A stretch of DNA of 64,000 nucleotides, from NCBI GenBank assembly GCA_036345935.2, contig JADWOT020000001.1, positions 3,242,106-3,306,105 on the forward strand. Reading direction: 5' to 3'. Below are positions 26,334-46,200 of this stretch, piece by piece. Under the pieces are notes generated by a model. That model made no database searches. It saw nothing but the letters and a program-made list of their open reading frames with translations, and was not told the DNA's origin. The position numbers and the translations under genes are program-made. Every line of letters begins with the position of its first letter. The stretch's first letter is position 1. The DNA is from Taenia hydatigena (lineage: Eukaryota; Platyhelminthes; Cestoda; Cyclophyllidea; Taeniidae).

Positions 26334-29286
26334 TTACTCCGTCTCTGCGCCCGAATCGCCTCCACACCTCGCCTCCAGCTCCTCGTCCGTATCGGTCGCT
26401 TCTACATCATCAACACTTCCCTCTCCATCGTCATTATCGGCATCGGGATCCTCGCCAATAAATCGATTCCACCGCTCTAACCGCTCAGCCTCGGCCTCAG
26501 CACTTTCGCCGCACTTATCGAATCGCTCGCGCCCGTCCCATCGCTCGACACGCAGCTGTCGAGTCCGCTGACTTGCACCATCGTCAGCACCTTCGACAGC
26601 TGGTGCTCGGTAGGTGAAGAGAGCCTTGTCCAGGAAGCCCACTGCTACATCTGCCTCCTCTGGTGTATTGAAGGTTACGGTGACCACACCTTCAGGATTG
26701 GTCTGTGACAATGCGTAAAGGAAAGAGAAAAAAAGCAGTTAAGTTGCATCTTCAGGTGTACTCTCTGGCTTGTCTTCACACCAATGAATACCTATGAATA
26801 ATGATTTTCCCGCCGATCACTCATCCAACCCATCGATTTTACAGAGTGGAGAAGTATACGACCAGGCCCGAGGAGGGGTGATTTGATCGGCGCGTTACAA
26901 GTTGGGCCAAAAAACACTTGATTAGTTGTTGTTAGTTAAATAGTCACCTCTTTGCTGGATCTTCACGATTATATGCACTAACATTGCTAACCCCTCAAAA
27001 CTCCGGATCCTGGTGGCTTTGCCCTCCGTTAGTTTAAAGGGATACTTGGATCCCTGGTCGCAAGGAACTTTATGGACTACTACACGTCCCTAAAGGCGGC
27101 TACTAATCATACGACCCTTCTTTGAGCCAAGTATAAAGGCTTATCAAATCGAGCAGGGACGATGTCGCCCAAGGGCAACGTCATTCAATAGGCCGGTTTG
27201 GGTCAAATGTGCAGAACGGTAGAACAGATTTTCCGCATTCGACATTACCAGACTCTAAACCAAAAAGTCAGCGATAGCTGTGACAACCGATTCATAATTG
27301 CAAAAGACCGCCAGCTGCATGAATCGCTACGTCCAGGTACCCTCGATTCACAAATAAGTGACAGCATGCGGTAGAAATAGTCAGATATCAAATCAATTCC
27401 AACTCGCAACTTGGACTTCCTTATCAACCAAAGGCATAAGCGATCAAACCAAAAGAGTTGCAACTCGTATTAGCCTGATATGGAGGAGGGTAAAAAGAAG
27501 GGAAGAAGATAACTCACATCGTAGACAACAATCTTTTTGATGACTCCCACCTTGGCGCACTGGGTCCGAACACGTTCCCGAATCTCCGGAATGAGACTGA
27601 CGTCCAGCTGGAGGAGCGAGGAAGAAAGCAACACGGTGAGAGCCAAACGAACAGGCAGATTTTTAAAGCCACTGCGTCAAGAAGCCACCTCAAAACTAAC
27701 AAGAAGGAGAAAAAAATTAAACGGCGAAAAGAAATATTTTTTCCGGCCCTCCTCCGTTGTCAACAATGTTGCACGAGGGAGGGCGGCGCGTCTACTCTAC
27801 TAAGGTTACGGGAATGATTGGAATCACTTTAAAGCTCGATCCCCCAAGTCCTGATAACCTCTGACCAGCGACATATGTAAAATAATTTGAAAACAGCCAG
27901 TTGGGATTAAAATTAAAGACCGCCATCTCTACTCTTGCCCCTTCCATTTCAGTTCTTAAGAAGATACCCATAAATCAAGAAAGGGAGGAAATGGGATAAC
28001 AGTTTGTAAACTCACTCCAAGGTCTTTCTCGTCGAAGACGCTTCGTAGGACGATCACGCGTTCCTTCTTACCCCGAATAAGTTTATTTGCATCCGGTTTC
28101 CACTTGAAGAGACTAAAAAGATACATTTGCACTTCCAAAGGGGGCATTTCACACTTAATGAGCTAGTGTGATGCACTGCAAACGCACTTTTCCTGCTTCT
28201 GCTTAAATTTCTTCTTCTCCTTCGCCGTCAACCGACGATGCTTGGTGTAGTCGAAATCCTTTTTGGGCTGGAATTTTGCACGTTCCACATGCAGAATGTA
28301 GCCGGGCTCGTATTGCAGTCCATCCAATATCTGCAGTGCTAGGTCAACCGATTCAATCTAAAAGGTAAAGCTGGGATTGAAACCATTTATACTTTAATTT
28401 AGTAATGCAAATATGGTTTCCGCACAATTCACCTTAATGTAGCAGCAACGGCCATCACCCTTAGGTTTGCCAGCCTCGTCACGGTACAACTTAATCCTCA
28501 ACTTATCTGTCAACGGATCGTTCATAATTATGCCACATTTGGACATCAGTGCCGTGAATTCTGCTTCCGTTATGGCCGGTGGAAGACCTGACACGTAAAC
28601 GTGAGTGTTCTTATCGTCAGTTATCTAAAAGAAGGGGCGTTAAGCTACCACTGGATTACCTCATACCACTCTGGAGCACTCTTCTTCTTCCTCTTTCTCG
28701 AATGGCTCTCCGAGGAAGTTTCACCTTCCGGTTGAACGATATTTGTCTTTTCTCCCTCTGGTTTGACGATCGGGACACCTAGTCTCTGTTCCTCCTCAGC
28801 TCGTTTCAAGGCATCATCTGCTGAAGCTTCAACGACCTTTTGCGGCCGACGTTTCACTTCAATACGCGTCCGTTCCTCTTCTTTTGCATCTTCCTGTCGC
28901 TTTAGGTACTCATCATACCAAACCCTATAGGCAGGTGAACGATAGTATTCACTCAGAGAGGCGACACCCTTTTTCACCTCCTCATCCTCTTCCCCCCGTT
29001 CAGCTTTTAGCTTTTCAACTTGGGCAGCGAAATGGCGCCAAGCTGTATGCGCACTCTCCTGTTCGTTCTGCACGCCAAAGTTCATCTGATAGGAAGCAAT
29101 AAAATCGTCATCGATTTTTGGGAACCAAGCGCGCCTCTCCTCGTCCCATTCCATTACTGTACCATCGTCATCGACGCGTGTTTTCTTAGTTTGACTAGCA
29201 GAAAACTTCTCACGCTCGACTGCCTCTTGTTGAAGTCGAAATTGATCTTCAAATTCTTCATTTGATTCTCGGATCGCTGACGACAT
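26334..29286 (-). CDS. HTATSF1: Tat-SF1 orthologue (HTATSF1/CUS2 splicing-elongation factor)
   Basis: Nuclear RNA-binding protein that links U2 snRNP assembly with transcription elongation. Exons are 28660-29286, 28433-28624, 28188-28357, 28016-28112, 27518-27607, 26334-26702: 1545 nt, 514 aa, one open frame with GT-AG junctions. The N-terminus (residues 1-209) carries the family signature around a Trp-rich core (GTVMEWDEERRAWFPKIDDD). RRM1 starts near residue 214: NTHVYVSGLPP, LMSKCGIIMNDP, GDGRCCYIK. It is followed by ILHVERAKF and a Lys-rich linker. RRM2 of the UHM type spans roughly residues 340-445 (ERVIVLRSVFD through GVVTVTFNTPEEADVA). The C-terminus is a short acidic tail, much shorter than the long repetitive acidic tail of the 755-aa human protein. 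The UHM RXF position appears to read ALF rather than R-x-F, and an insertion of about 16 residues precedes the last strand (VERWDG). The start ATG at 29286 is the only in-frame methionine near the conserved N-terminus. Confidence 0.93.
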
Positions 29287-30429
29287 TGCAAGGCTTAAAA
29301 ACCTTCAAGCGTCTAACGCACTGAAAATGCAATTCAAAAAAAGAAATCACAAGTAAACGCGGAGCAAAAGTACAGCGACTATACGCACGAAGTTTCTAGA
29401 AAATAGTGTCATGTAAATATACAATTAACAAAGAAGATGGACGTCCATAATACCGATAAGTTACTAACAAATATGGAGGCAAAAAAACTATAAGTTAAAC
29501 GCTCCCGTCTGCAAGATATGCGAGCATGGAGTGGATAAAATTCAAACGACATCCACGAATGAAAACCAAGGTTGTACAGGAAACAAGAACCTGGAGGAGT
29601 TTATAAGAGTGGTTTATTACGAAAAAATCCGAGGCAAAAGTGTTCGACATAGAAGGACACACACTTAATAGTGACTGACAACGAAAGGATACGGCAAAGA
29701 CAGGAAAAAGCAGTAAAGCCTATAAAGGCAATTGAATTAAACTAGAGTTAAAGAACTTTGGTAATCTTAAATACCTCTTTAAATTAAACGTACGCGAATA
29801 AGCACACAACTTTCCGTAGAATTAGAATGCGTTGAAGAGCTGGTGCCAGAAAGCACTTATTCGAAGCAAGCAAAACTAAAAATCCACCAGCCAAGTAGAC
29901 GCCAATCAGACGATCCCCACCACATGAACTGCCAATGGCTATGGGCTAAGATCCAATTACGCGCTACTTTATAATAATGCCATAAATAGTTTGATCCTGT
30001 AGGGTAAAATTAGCAGTTGCCGCAGAATAGTTAACATCGAAACAAGAAAACCTGCTTGTCAATATATGTAGAGTAAGGTAAAGTCACAATCCGATTCGCG
30101 AAATACCAAATACTTGTGACCGCTAGGTTTAACAACTTGTTATAAATTTATCGCCATTATTACATTGCGAATAGTGACTAACTTTTAAACGCACATAAGT
30201 AACACTTGATTCTTAAGGTAGGAAAACACCTGTTTGTAGTTGAAAGGTTCAAATTCGACTTCTTGGCTTGGTGTCATCTTTGCGCCATAAGACATTTTGA
30301 GGGCAAAGCAGGCATGATGCTCAAATGCCAATGCATGCATATAGATTCGGTAAGAGATAGAATAGGTATAATAATTTGTTTGTTCCAGCAGCTGGTTTTC
30401 AGTTCCGTCATCTGAGGCAGCCATTGTAG

Positions 30430-30872
30430 TTTCCCGAGGATCCCCAAAAGACAAAAGAAGGCTGAGGACTAGGATATAATATACATATATGTATATATGT
30501 ATATATATACATATATTCAAAGAGCAAAGAGAAGTAAGCTGCTGACATGGTTCGGAGGCCAGCCTACACAGCTAGGGCAATATGGCTACCTCAGTGGCCC
30601 TGACCAAAATCGGCAGTCCAAACAATTAGAGTATTGCAGCCCTAGTATTATGCCATTTTTAACTTTCAAACAAATCTTGAGACGCTACTGTAATACTTTG
30701 GTTGTTAGAACTGCCGTTTTCTGTCAAGGTCACAGAGGTGGCCATATTGCCCTAGCTGCGTGGGCTGGCCTCTGAGCCATGCCAGCAGCCTTTTCCCTTC
30801 TGTCCGGTGAATATATGTATTCTACCCCGCCACTTTGCCTTCTTTTGCCTTAAGGGAGCCTCGGGACGCTAC
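30430..30872. repeat. Foldback element, copy F2 (both arms present)
   Basis: The left arm is 30430-30630: CCCGAGGATCCCC, a TATATG-rich run, AAGCTGCTGACATGG, CAGCTAGGGCAATATGGC. A spacer of about 60 bases follows. The right arm, 30690-30872, is its inverted complement: GCCATATTGCCCTAGCTG, GAGCCATGCCAGCAGCC, TCTACCCCGCCACTTTGCC, GGGAGCCTCGGGACGCTAC. The transcript could fold into a hairpin of roughly 180 bp. Confidence 0.7.
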
Positions 30873-31349
30873 AGCTACAATAGAAGCTACCGTCATGGCC
30901 GAGATGCCAGCCCACTTAGCAAAGGTAACACGGCCAACCGAGCGACCTTAACCGGAAGTAAGAATTAAGCAAGCAACAAAATGTATGCGATAATGGCCAA
31001 CTAAATAGGGAATTCTAGACCATAATTTGCAATTCTGCTAAGATGGAATCAGCGCTGCATGAGAATACACCTTCGCTAAAACTTGCAGGAACTTTCCCAT
31101 CTGTGTAAATACAGTCGAAAAGTTTTGATTGGAGCTATTTATTGCGATTTGATTCAAATATTTTAGTGGGCGCATCCATGTAAGAAGTTATATCCTGACA
31201 TCACCAAGATTCTTCCAGTATGTTTTAATTATAGCCGCCTAAAGAATTGCATTTCAGGCTTGTTAACTGCAATGCTTTTTAGTTTGCCGTGTTTTGTATC
31301 GGTTGGGAGTTGGCATTTGACCACTGCATCTTCGTCGAGTGTGGCGGTG

Positions 31350-31498
31350 ACTGTAACACTTTGTTTGTTTGGACTACCGGTGTAGTACTTTGTTTGTTGG
31401 AACTACTGGTTTCGGTCAAGGACACAGAGGTGGCCGTACTGTCCTAGCTGTGTGGGCTGACCTCCGGACCATGCCAGTAGCCTATTTCCCTCTCTCTG

Positions 31499-31538
<40 letters not shown>

Positions 31539-31591
31539 TACCCTAGCGTTCTGCCTCCTTTTGCCTTCGAGGGAGCCTCGGGACGCTACAA
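31350..31591. repeat. Foldback element, copy F3 (single arm, inverted)
   Basis: One arm in right-arm orientation: TTGTTGGAACTACTGG, GTCCTAGCTGTGTGGGCTG, GACCATGCCAGTAGCC, a (TA)n run at about 31503-31534, then TTCTACCCTAGCGTTCTGCC and GGGAGCCTCGGGACGCTACA. It lies head to head with copy F4, and the two outer ends are separated by about 36 bases. Confidence 0.7.
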
Positions 31592-31626
31592 CCGGTTTCG
31601 GTCAGGATTACAGAGGTGGTCTTTGA

Positions 31627-31942
31627 AGCGTCCCGAGGCTCCCTCGAAGGCAAAAGGAGGCAGAATGCTAGGGTAGAATATATATATTAAACGGAGAGAG
31701 GGAAATAGGCTACTGGCATGGCCCGGAGGCCAGCCCACACAGCTAGGGCAGTACGGCCACCTCTGTGACCTTGACTGAAACCGGTAGCTCCAACAAACAA
31801 AGTACTACAGTCATATTGCCCTAGCTGCGTGGGATGACCTCTGGGCCATGCCAGCGGCTCATTCCTCTCTGTCTGTTGAGTATACATATCCTACCCTAGT
31901 ATTCTGCCCTCTTTTGCCTTTAATGGACCCTCGGAACGCTAT
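31627..31942. repeat. Foldback element, copy F4 (both arms present)
   Basis: The left arm is 31627-31812: GCGTCCCGAGGCTCCCTCGA, AGGCAGAATGCTAGGGTAGA, ACTGGCATGGCCCGGAGGCC, GACTGAAACCGGTAGC. The right arm begins immediately with CATATTGCCCTAGCTGCG and ends at GGACCCTCGGAACGCTATGG. Almost no spacer separates the arms, so this is the most compact hairpin copy in the window. Confidence 0.7.
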
Positions 31943-32036
31943 GGTGACCGTTTCGCACCAGTAGTCTAATCATTTCTGTGCTTTGAATACATATTCCGCG
32001 TGCGTATTATGACCTTTTTCGTCTTTAGGAGAGGAA

Positions 32037-32095
32037 TACATGCATTCTACCCTAGTATTCAGCCCCCTTTGCCTTCAATGGAGCCTCGGAACGGT
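32037..32095. repeat. Foldback element fragment F5
   Basis: A short piece of the outer arm end in right-arm orientation: GCATTCTACCCTAGTATTC, then TTGCCTTCAATGGAGCCTCG. Nothing else of the element follows before the SPT16 promoter region. Confidence 0.6.
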
Positions 32096-32358
32096 GCTCT
32101 TATGGATTAGAAGTTTTGCTATTTAATTCTATGAATAGAATAAAGTATTATCAGTGTCCAAATAAAGGCACACATTAAAATACACTGAAAAAATTTAACG
32201 AAACACTTTTTAATGGCTATGGAGAGTCTTTAAAAACGGGTTCTTTACTTTTTGATTTTTTTTACAGTCTGAATATGTCAGAAATGCTTGCAGTTGATTG
32301 GATAAAAATTCGTCGACTTAGCGTATTAAGTCTGGCGCCTTGTTTGTAAAATCAAAAG

Positions 32359-42109
<9,751 letters not shown>

Positions 42110-42256
42110 CGGCGTTGAGGAGATAGGTGTTTGTCCTTCCCCTTGTATCGCCTCAATCCCCTCTTTGTGTACCGTGTATGTGAGAGACCGAGGCGCAGAG
42201 GATCTCTGTCGCCTGTTTGCTTGTTTATAGTAAACCACTTGTCGATTTTATTGAGT

Positions 42257-42262
42257 AATAAA
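42257..42262 (+). terminator. SPT16 poly(A) signal
   Basis: A canonical AATAAA lies 148 bases beyond the SPT16 stop codon on the same strand. It is the first such hexamer downstream. Confidence 0.7.
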
Positions 42263-43174
42263 GCGGAGTGAGAGTTCTTAAACTTCTTTGTTGGCATCAT
42301 TCAGCCGAAAGGGTCGTCCTGGAGGGTGCTTCTGTAGTGGAGGTCGAATCACGGGGCAACGGAAAAGTTTGATGTGGTTGTCAACCTCTATCTTTTTTGA
42401 GGATCCTCCGGACCAAGGCATCGCTTCTGCATCGCTGTGAGACTTGCGTGCAGATTGAAGGATGATTCGGACCATTGTGGATTTTGGTGAGGACTCGCCT
42501 TTCATATCTTTGCTGCGTCAGGAATTGATAGAGAACGCGTTCTGCCTTTCTATTCCATTTGCCCAGAGCAGAGTCTTCGAGAAGACCCGGGGCCCCTGAA
42601 AACTCGCAATGAGTTGTTCCTCGGTTCGGCACCTGCTGATTGTTTTTTGTTCTCGAAAAACGCATAAATCGACTGTTGGGAAGTTAACGGCGGTCAGATG
42701 GACGATTGAGAAGACGGAGAGGAGCAGTGGTGTAAAGCAGTCAAGTTGCCACGAGATTTGAGAGGCGAGAGATTCCGGAGTATATTCCAGTCTTTCCTTG
42801 CAACAAAATTCCAGCTACCATTCGAGGAACAGGAGATCGCACACCCCTGCTGAATATGTGTTAGCTCACCTGTGACAACCAGTTGAAAGCTACCCACACT
42901 AGTTTGCAAAAATCTCGGCTTGCTGGATTTACACATCAGCGAGGCGACTTCCAATCGCCGAAGAACGACGTGTTCAGAGAGCTGCGAGTACGGTCAGCCA
43001 ATGAACGCGCAGGACATACGGTCGATCATAAATGACCCTCTCCCCGCGCCACATGAGAGGGTCAGAGGTGAGACCGAGATCGCAGACACCGCTGATTCGA
43101 AAGGCAGACCTCGATTCACCTCAGCAAAACCGGTGAAGTGAAAAAAGTTCACACCACAACTGTCATTAGAGACT

Positions 43175-43180
43175 TTTATT
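43175..43180 (-). terminator. Huntingtin poly(A) signal
   Basis: On the minus strand this reads AATAAA, 79 bases past the huntingtin stop codon at 43259. The short distance implies a compact 3' UTR. Confidence 0.7.
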
Positions 43181-43258
43181 CAACCACAAAAACGTCCAGA
43201 AGGGACAAGGAAACGAAAAAAATAGTAGTCATCACAGGTAGGGAAAGGACACGATCGA

Positions 43259-46200
43259 CTAGATCTTATCCATCGCCTTGCAGATATCTGCCAGACCATC
43301 CGCAGCAGTACCGACTTCCACAGACTTGGAAGCAGTGGCGGTAGTGCGGAGAACCTCGAGGAAGCGATCTCTAAACCCATCATCCATAGTGCTTGATGAT
43401 GACGATGGCGGGAGAAGGAATGATGCAGCACGAAGCAGATCCAGACACTGCTTCTCTTCATCCCTCCCCTCCCACTGGAACCATTCAGGTGAAGGGGGGT
43501 TGGCTAGAGCGATTGCTAATCTAGAAGGGACGATTAATCGGTGAATCATTCACTTCTCAGATGGAAACGAAATCAAATGCCGTCCCCGTTGAGACTTGTC
43601 TACGAAGGAATGTTATTGTCGTGATGGATGGCTTATTTGGCCACCTTATGGCGATGGTACGAGCCCCCTCCTCCTTATGCCTTCCAGCCCTTCGGTGCAC
43701 CCAATACGCGGCTAAGCAACGACCTTGGACCTCAACAACTGCCATTATTTTTCTTGAGCGCTTTCTGGTCATTTCAGAGGTAAATGGATCGTTAGGGATG
43801 GAGTTAAGAACACCGTAATTCTAATCCCGAAATGGACGCAAGAGAAAGGAAAAAGATGGACCGTGCTACGGTATACAACTGACATGGAATGTATCGCCTC
43901 ACAATTCAAGTCAGCGCCACCTTCGACCAACAGAGTGCATACAGCCGCCACCCAGTAACCGTGACAACGAAGGACTCGCGACGACGTCCGATGGAGAATG
44001 GAGGGGAGTGCCAGAAGCACCCACTCTCGAGCCACCTCGGCGCCCCTCTGGATGCCACATAAGGTCACTACAGCTGCACGAAGCACTGCAGTGGCCAGAC
44101 GGACGTAGGCCTGGTCTGTGCGCGCCACTTCCGCCACCGTTTTGTTTACAAGACCTCCCAGAACGGTGGAGAAAGAGGAAGAAGAAGAGACCACAGCGGC
44201 TAGAAGACTTCTACCGAGGTCTTCCAGAAAACTGCTCAGAGTCAGAGAGATACAACGCGCCTCCAGAGGAGAGGTGTGGGGACCAACGAAAGGCGGACGA
44301 GTGGAGAGGCTACTGAGCCCACGAAGGCATTGCCAGAGACTGGTTAGGTACTCCGTGGATGTGCTCAGTAACACCTCGGTTGAAGGTTGATCCAAAGAAG
44401 ACTTAGTCCCACCGTCAGCGCTGCCATTGACGCTGCTAGCCCCGCTGCGATCCGGAGATACACGCGAGAGGAAATCGGCATTGAGGACGTAGAGAATGGT
44501 GGTGAGAAGACTAAGAGCTAGTAGACGAAGACGCGTGGAATTGGCACAGCTTAGGCGTTCTGCTGCCTGCTTGGCTAGAATCTTGAAAGAGAAGAATGAC
44601 TTGAATAGTCTCCCAGCCCCTCTAGACACTCCTAATGCGATCAACCCGACTCCCTATTTAGAAGACAAGTTCTGCTACGAAAAAAGGTACCTCGCAATCA
44701 TCTCTCCTTATTATTCCACTCAGAAGTAGTCGCTGCATTCCACGAGTCCACGCCACCACAACCGAATCCGCGCACACTAGGGTTGCCTGGGTGTCTGCGA
44801 AACAACTTTTGAAAACCTTAGAGGGAAAACAAACCAAAGAAGTAATTTTCAAGTTCCACTCTCCTTCTTCCATGTTCTCCTCCCCAACACTACCTCAGCC
44901 AGACGCATAGGCGGCGTAAAGTCGGGTGAGGTGTCTCGCAGCATTGCTCTAGCCAGCCTGACAAGGTGATTGATGAGTCGGGGGATCAGCCGACTGATGG
45001 CAGTCGACTCGTTTGCCACCAGCGGAGAGAACTGCTCGACGATGTAGAAGGCAGTGGCGAGGACGGTGCACTGATGTGATGCAGTGCATTCCGACGCCCA
45101 TTCAGTTGGTGGCCGTGGCTTGAAGGAAATGTCGGCTGGAAAGGCAGGAGAAACGCTGGTGCTTCTTAAATGGGATCATAAATGGGCGGGCTGTAGATAC
45201 TTAACCTACCTCCCCGGCCAAGAGCAGAATTAACGCTGCGGCTGGAGGAGGTGGAGGCCGAGGCGGTTCGGACAAGTCCGGCGGCGATTTTCGAGACACC
45301 ACTGCCGCTGCTGCTGCCAGCGATTCGGAAGGAGCCAAGGCCGGTGTCTTTCGCAGTTAACCAACGTTTTTCCATGGTGGCGTCAGACTCAAATAGATTA
45401 TCTAGCCGATTGTCAAGGTAGAGGCAGACCTTTGCGAGAAATGGGAAAGTAGTTTTGGATTGTTGTCCATCATGGATTTACTCATGCATCTAACAGTCCA
45501 TTCAAATCTATCGGGATTCATTTACAGCAATAAGCACAAATCCTTTTTTGACCTTCCATCACCTGCATCAACAAGGAGTTGAGTAGCGCTGAACCAGTCG
45601 GTGGATTTGCTAGCAGTGTTGGTTGCTGTAGCGCAGGATGTCGTGTCGCACGAAGCAGAAGAGCGGCTTGAAGCAGATCCATTGCGGCGCGGAGACCCGC
45701 ATCCTGCAGTGGCACCGCGGCTGTCGGCCCCATTGCCGCGGTCGCCACCGATACCGCAGCCTGCAGATTGGCAGTCAGAAGAATGGGCGCCGAGTAATGC
45801 TGCTGCGGAGCTACGGTTGCTGCTCCCTCTATTCCCTCCTCTGCCTCCGTAGTTGGTGCTACCGCAGGAGTCGTACCAAACTCCGTCGCAGGCAGCATCG
45901 TGGCTTCCAGCACAGCGGTGCATCGAGCCAAGCCCTTGGTGAGCCAAACGTAGATCGGTGCCTCGAAGCCCTCTTCGATGAGTGGCAGGTTCTGGTAAAC
46001 TGGAGAAATATACTACTTATTCTATGTTATTATCAGACTAACATTTATAGCAGCCTCTGGCAGAATAGAGCAAACGTACTACTTATGCACATTATTAGCG
46101 ACTTGCACTATTTATCAGATTTGGTAAGGCTTGTAAAACTAATAGTACACTAGTACACCAACAGCACATTCATGAATCACGTATCTCGAGTCCAGTTAGG

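Larger units (their letters stand above)
29287..32358. other. Divergent intergenic region between Tat-SF1 and SPT16 genes
   Basis: The two start codons face away from each other across 3.07 kb. The half nearest SPT16 (30430-32095) is filled with foldback repeat copies and (TA)n runs. The half nearest Tat-SF1 (29287-30420) shows no gene or repeat I can support. Each gene must have its promoter here, but no clear TATA or initiator element could be assigned. Confidence 0.6.
42110..43258. other. Convergent 3' intergenic region, SPT16 and huntingtin
   Basis: The two genes end tail to tail with 1.15 kb between stop codons. Both poly(A) signals (42257 plus, 43180 minus) fall inside. The rest shows only short reading frames with no recognisable motif. 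Confidence 0.65.

Noticed and set aside
43530..43545. TTAATCGG string resembling part of a flatworm spliced leader
   Set aside because: The match is too short and lacks the rest of a leader, a donor and an Sm site.
43769..44644. 291-codon frame as an independent gene
   Set aside because: It is the longest huntingtin exon plus intron read-through. It aligns in order with the human C-terminal region and joins its neighbours in phase.
45518..45947. Two long overlapping reading frames (Ala-rich and Gly/Ser-rich)
   Set aside because: Only the frame with LEATMLPATEFG continues the huntingtin frame on both sides. The other is a GC-rich shadow of the same exon.
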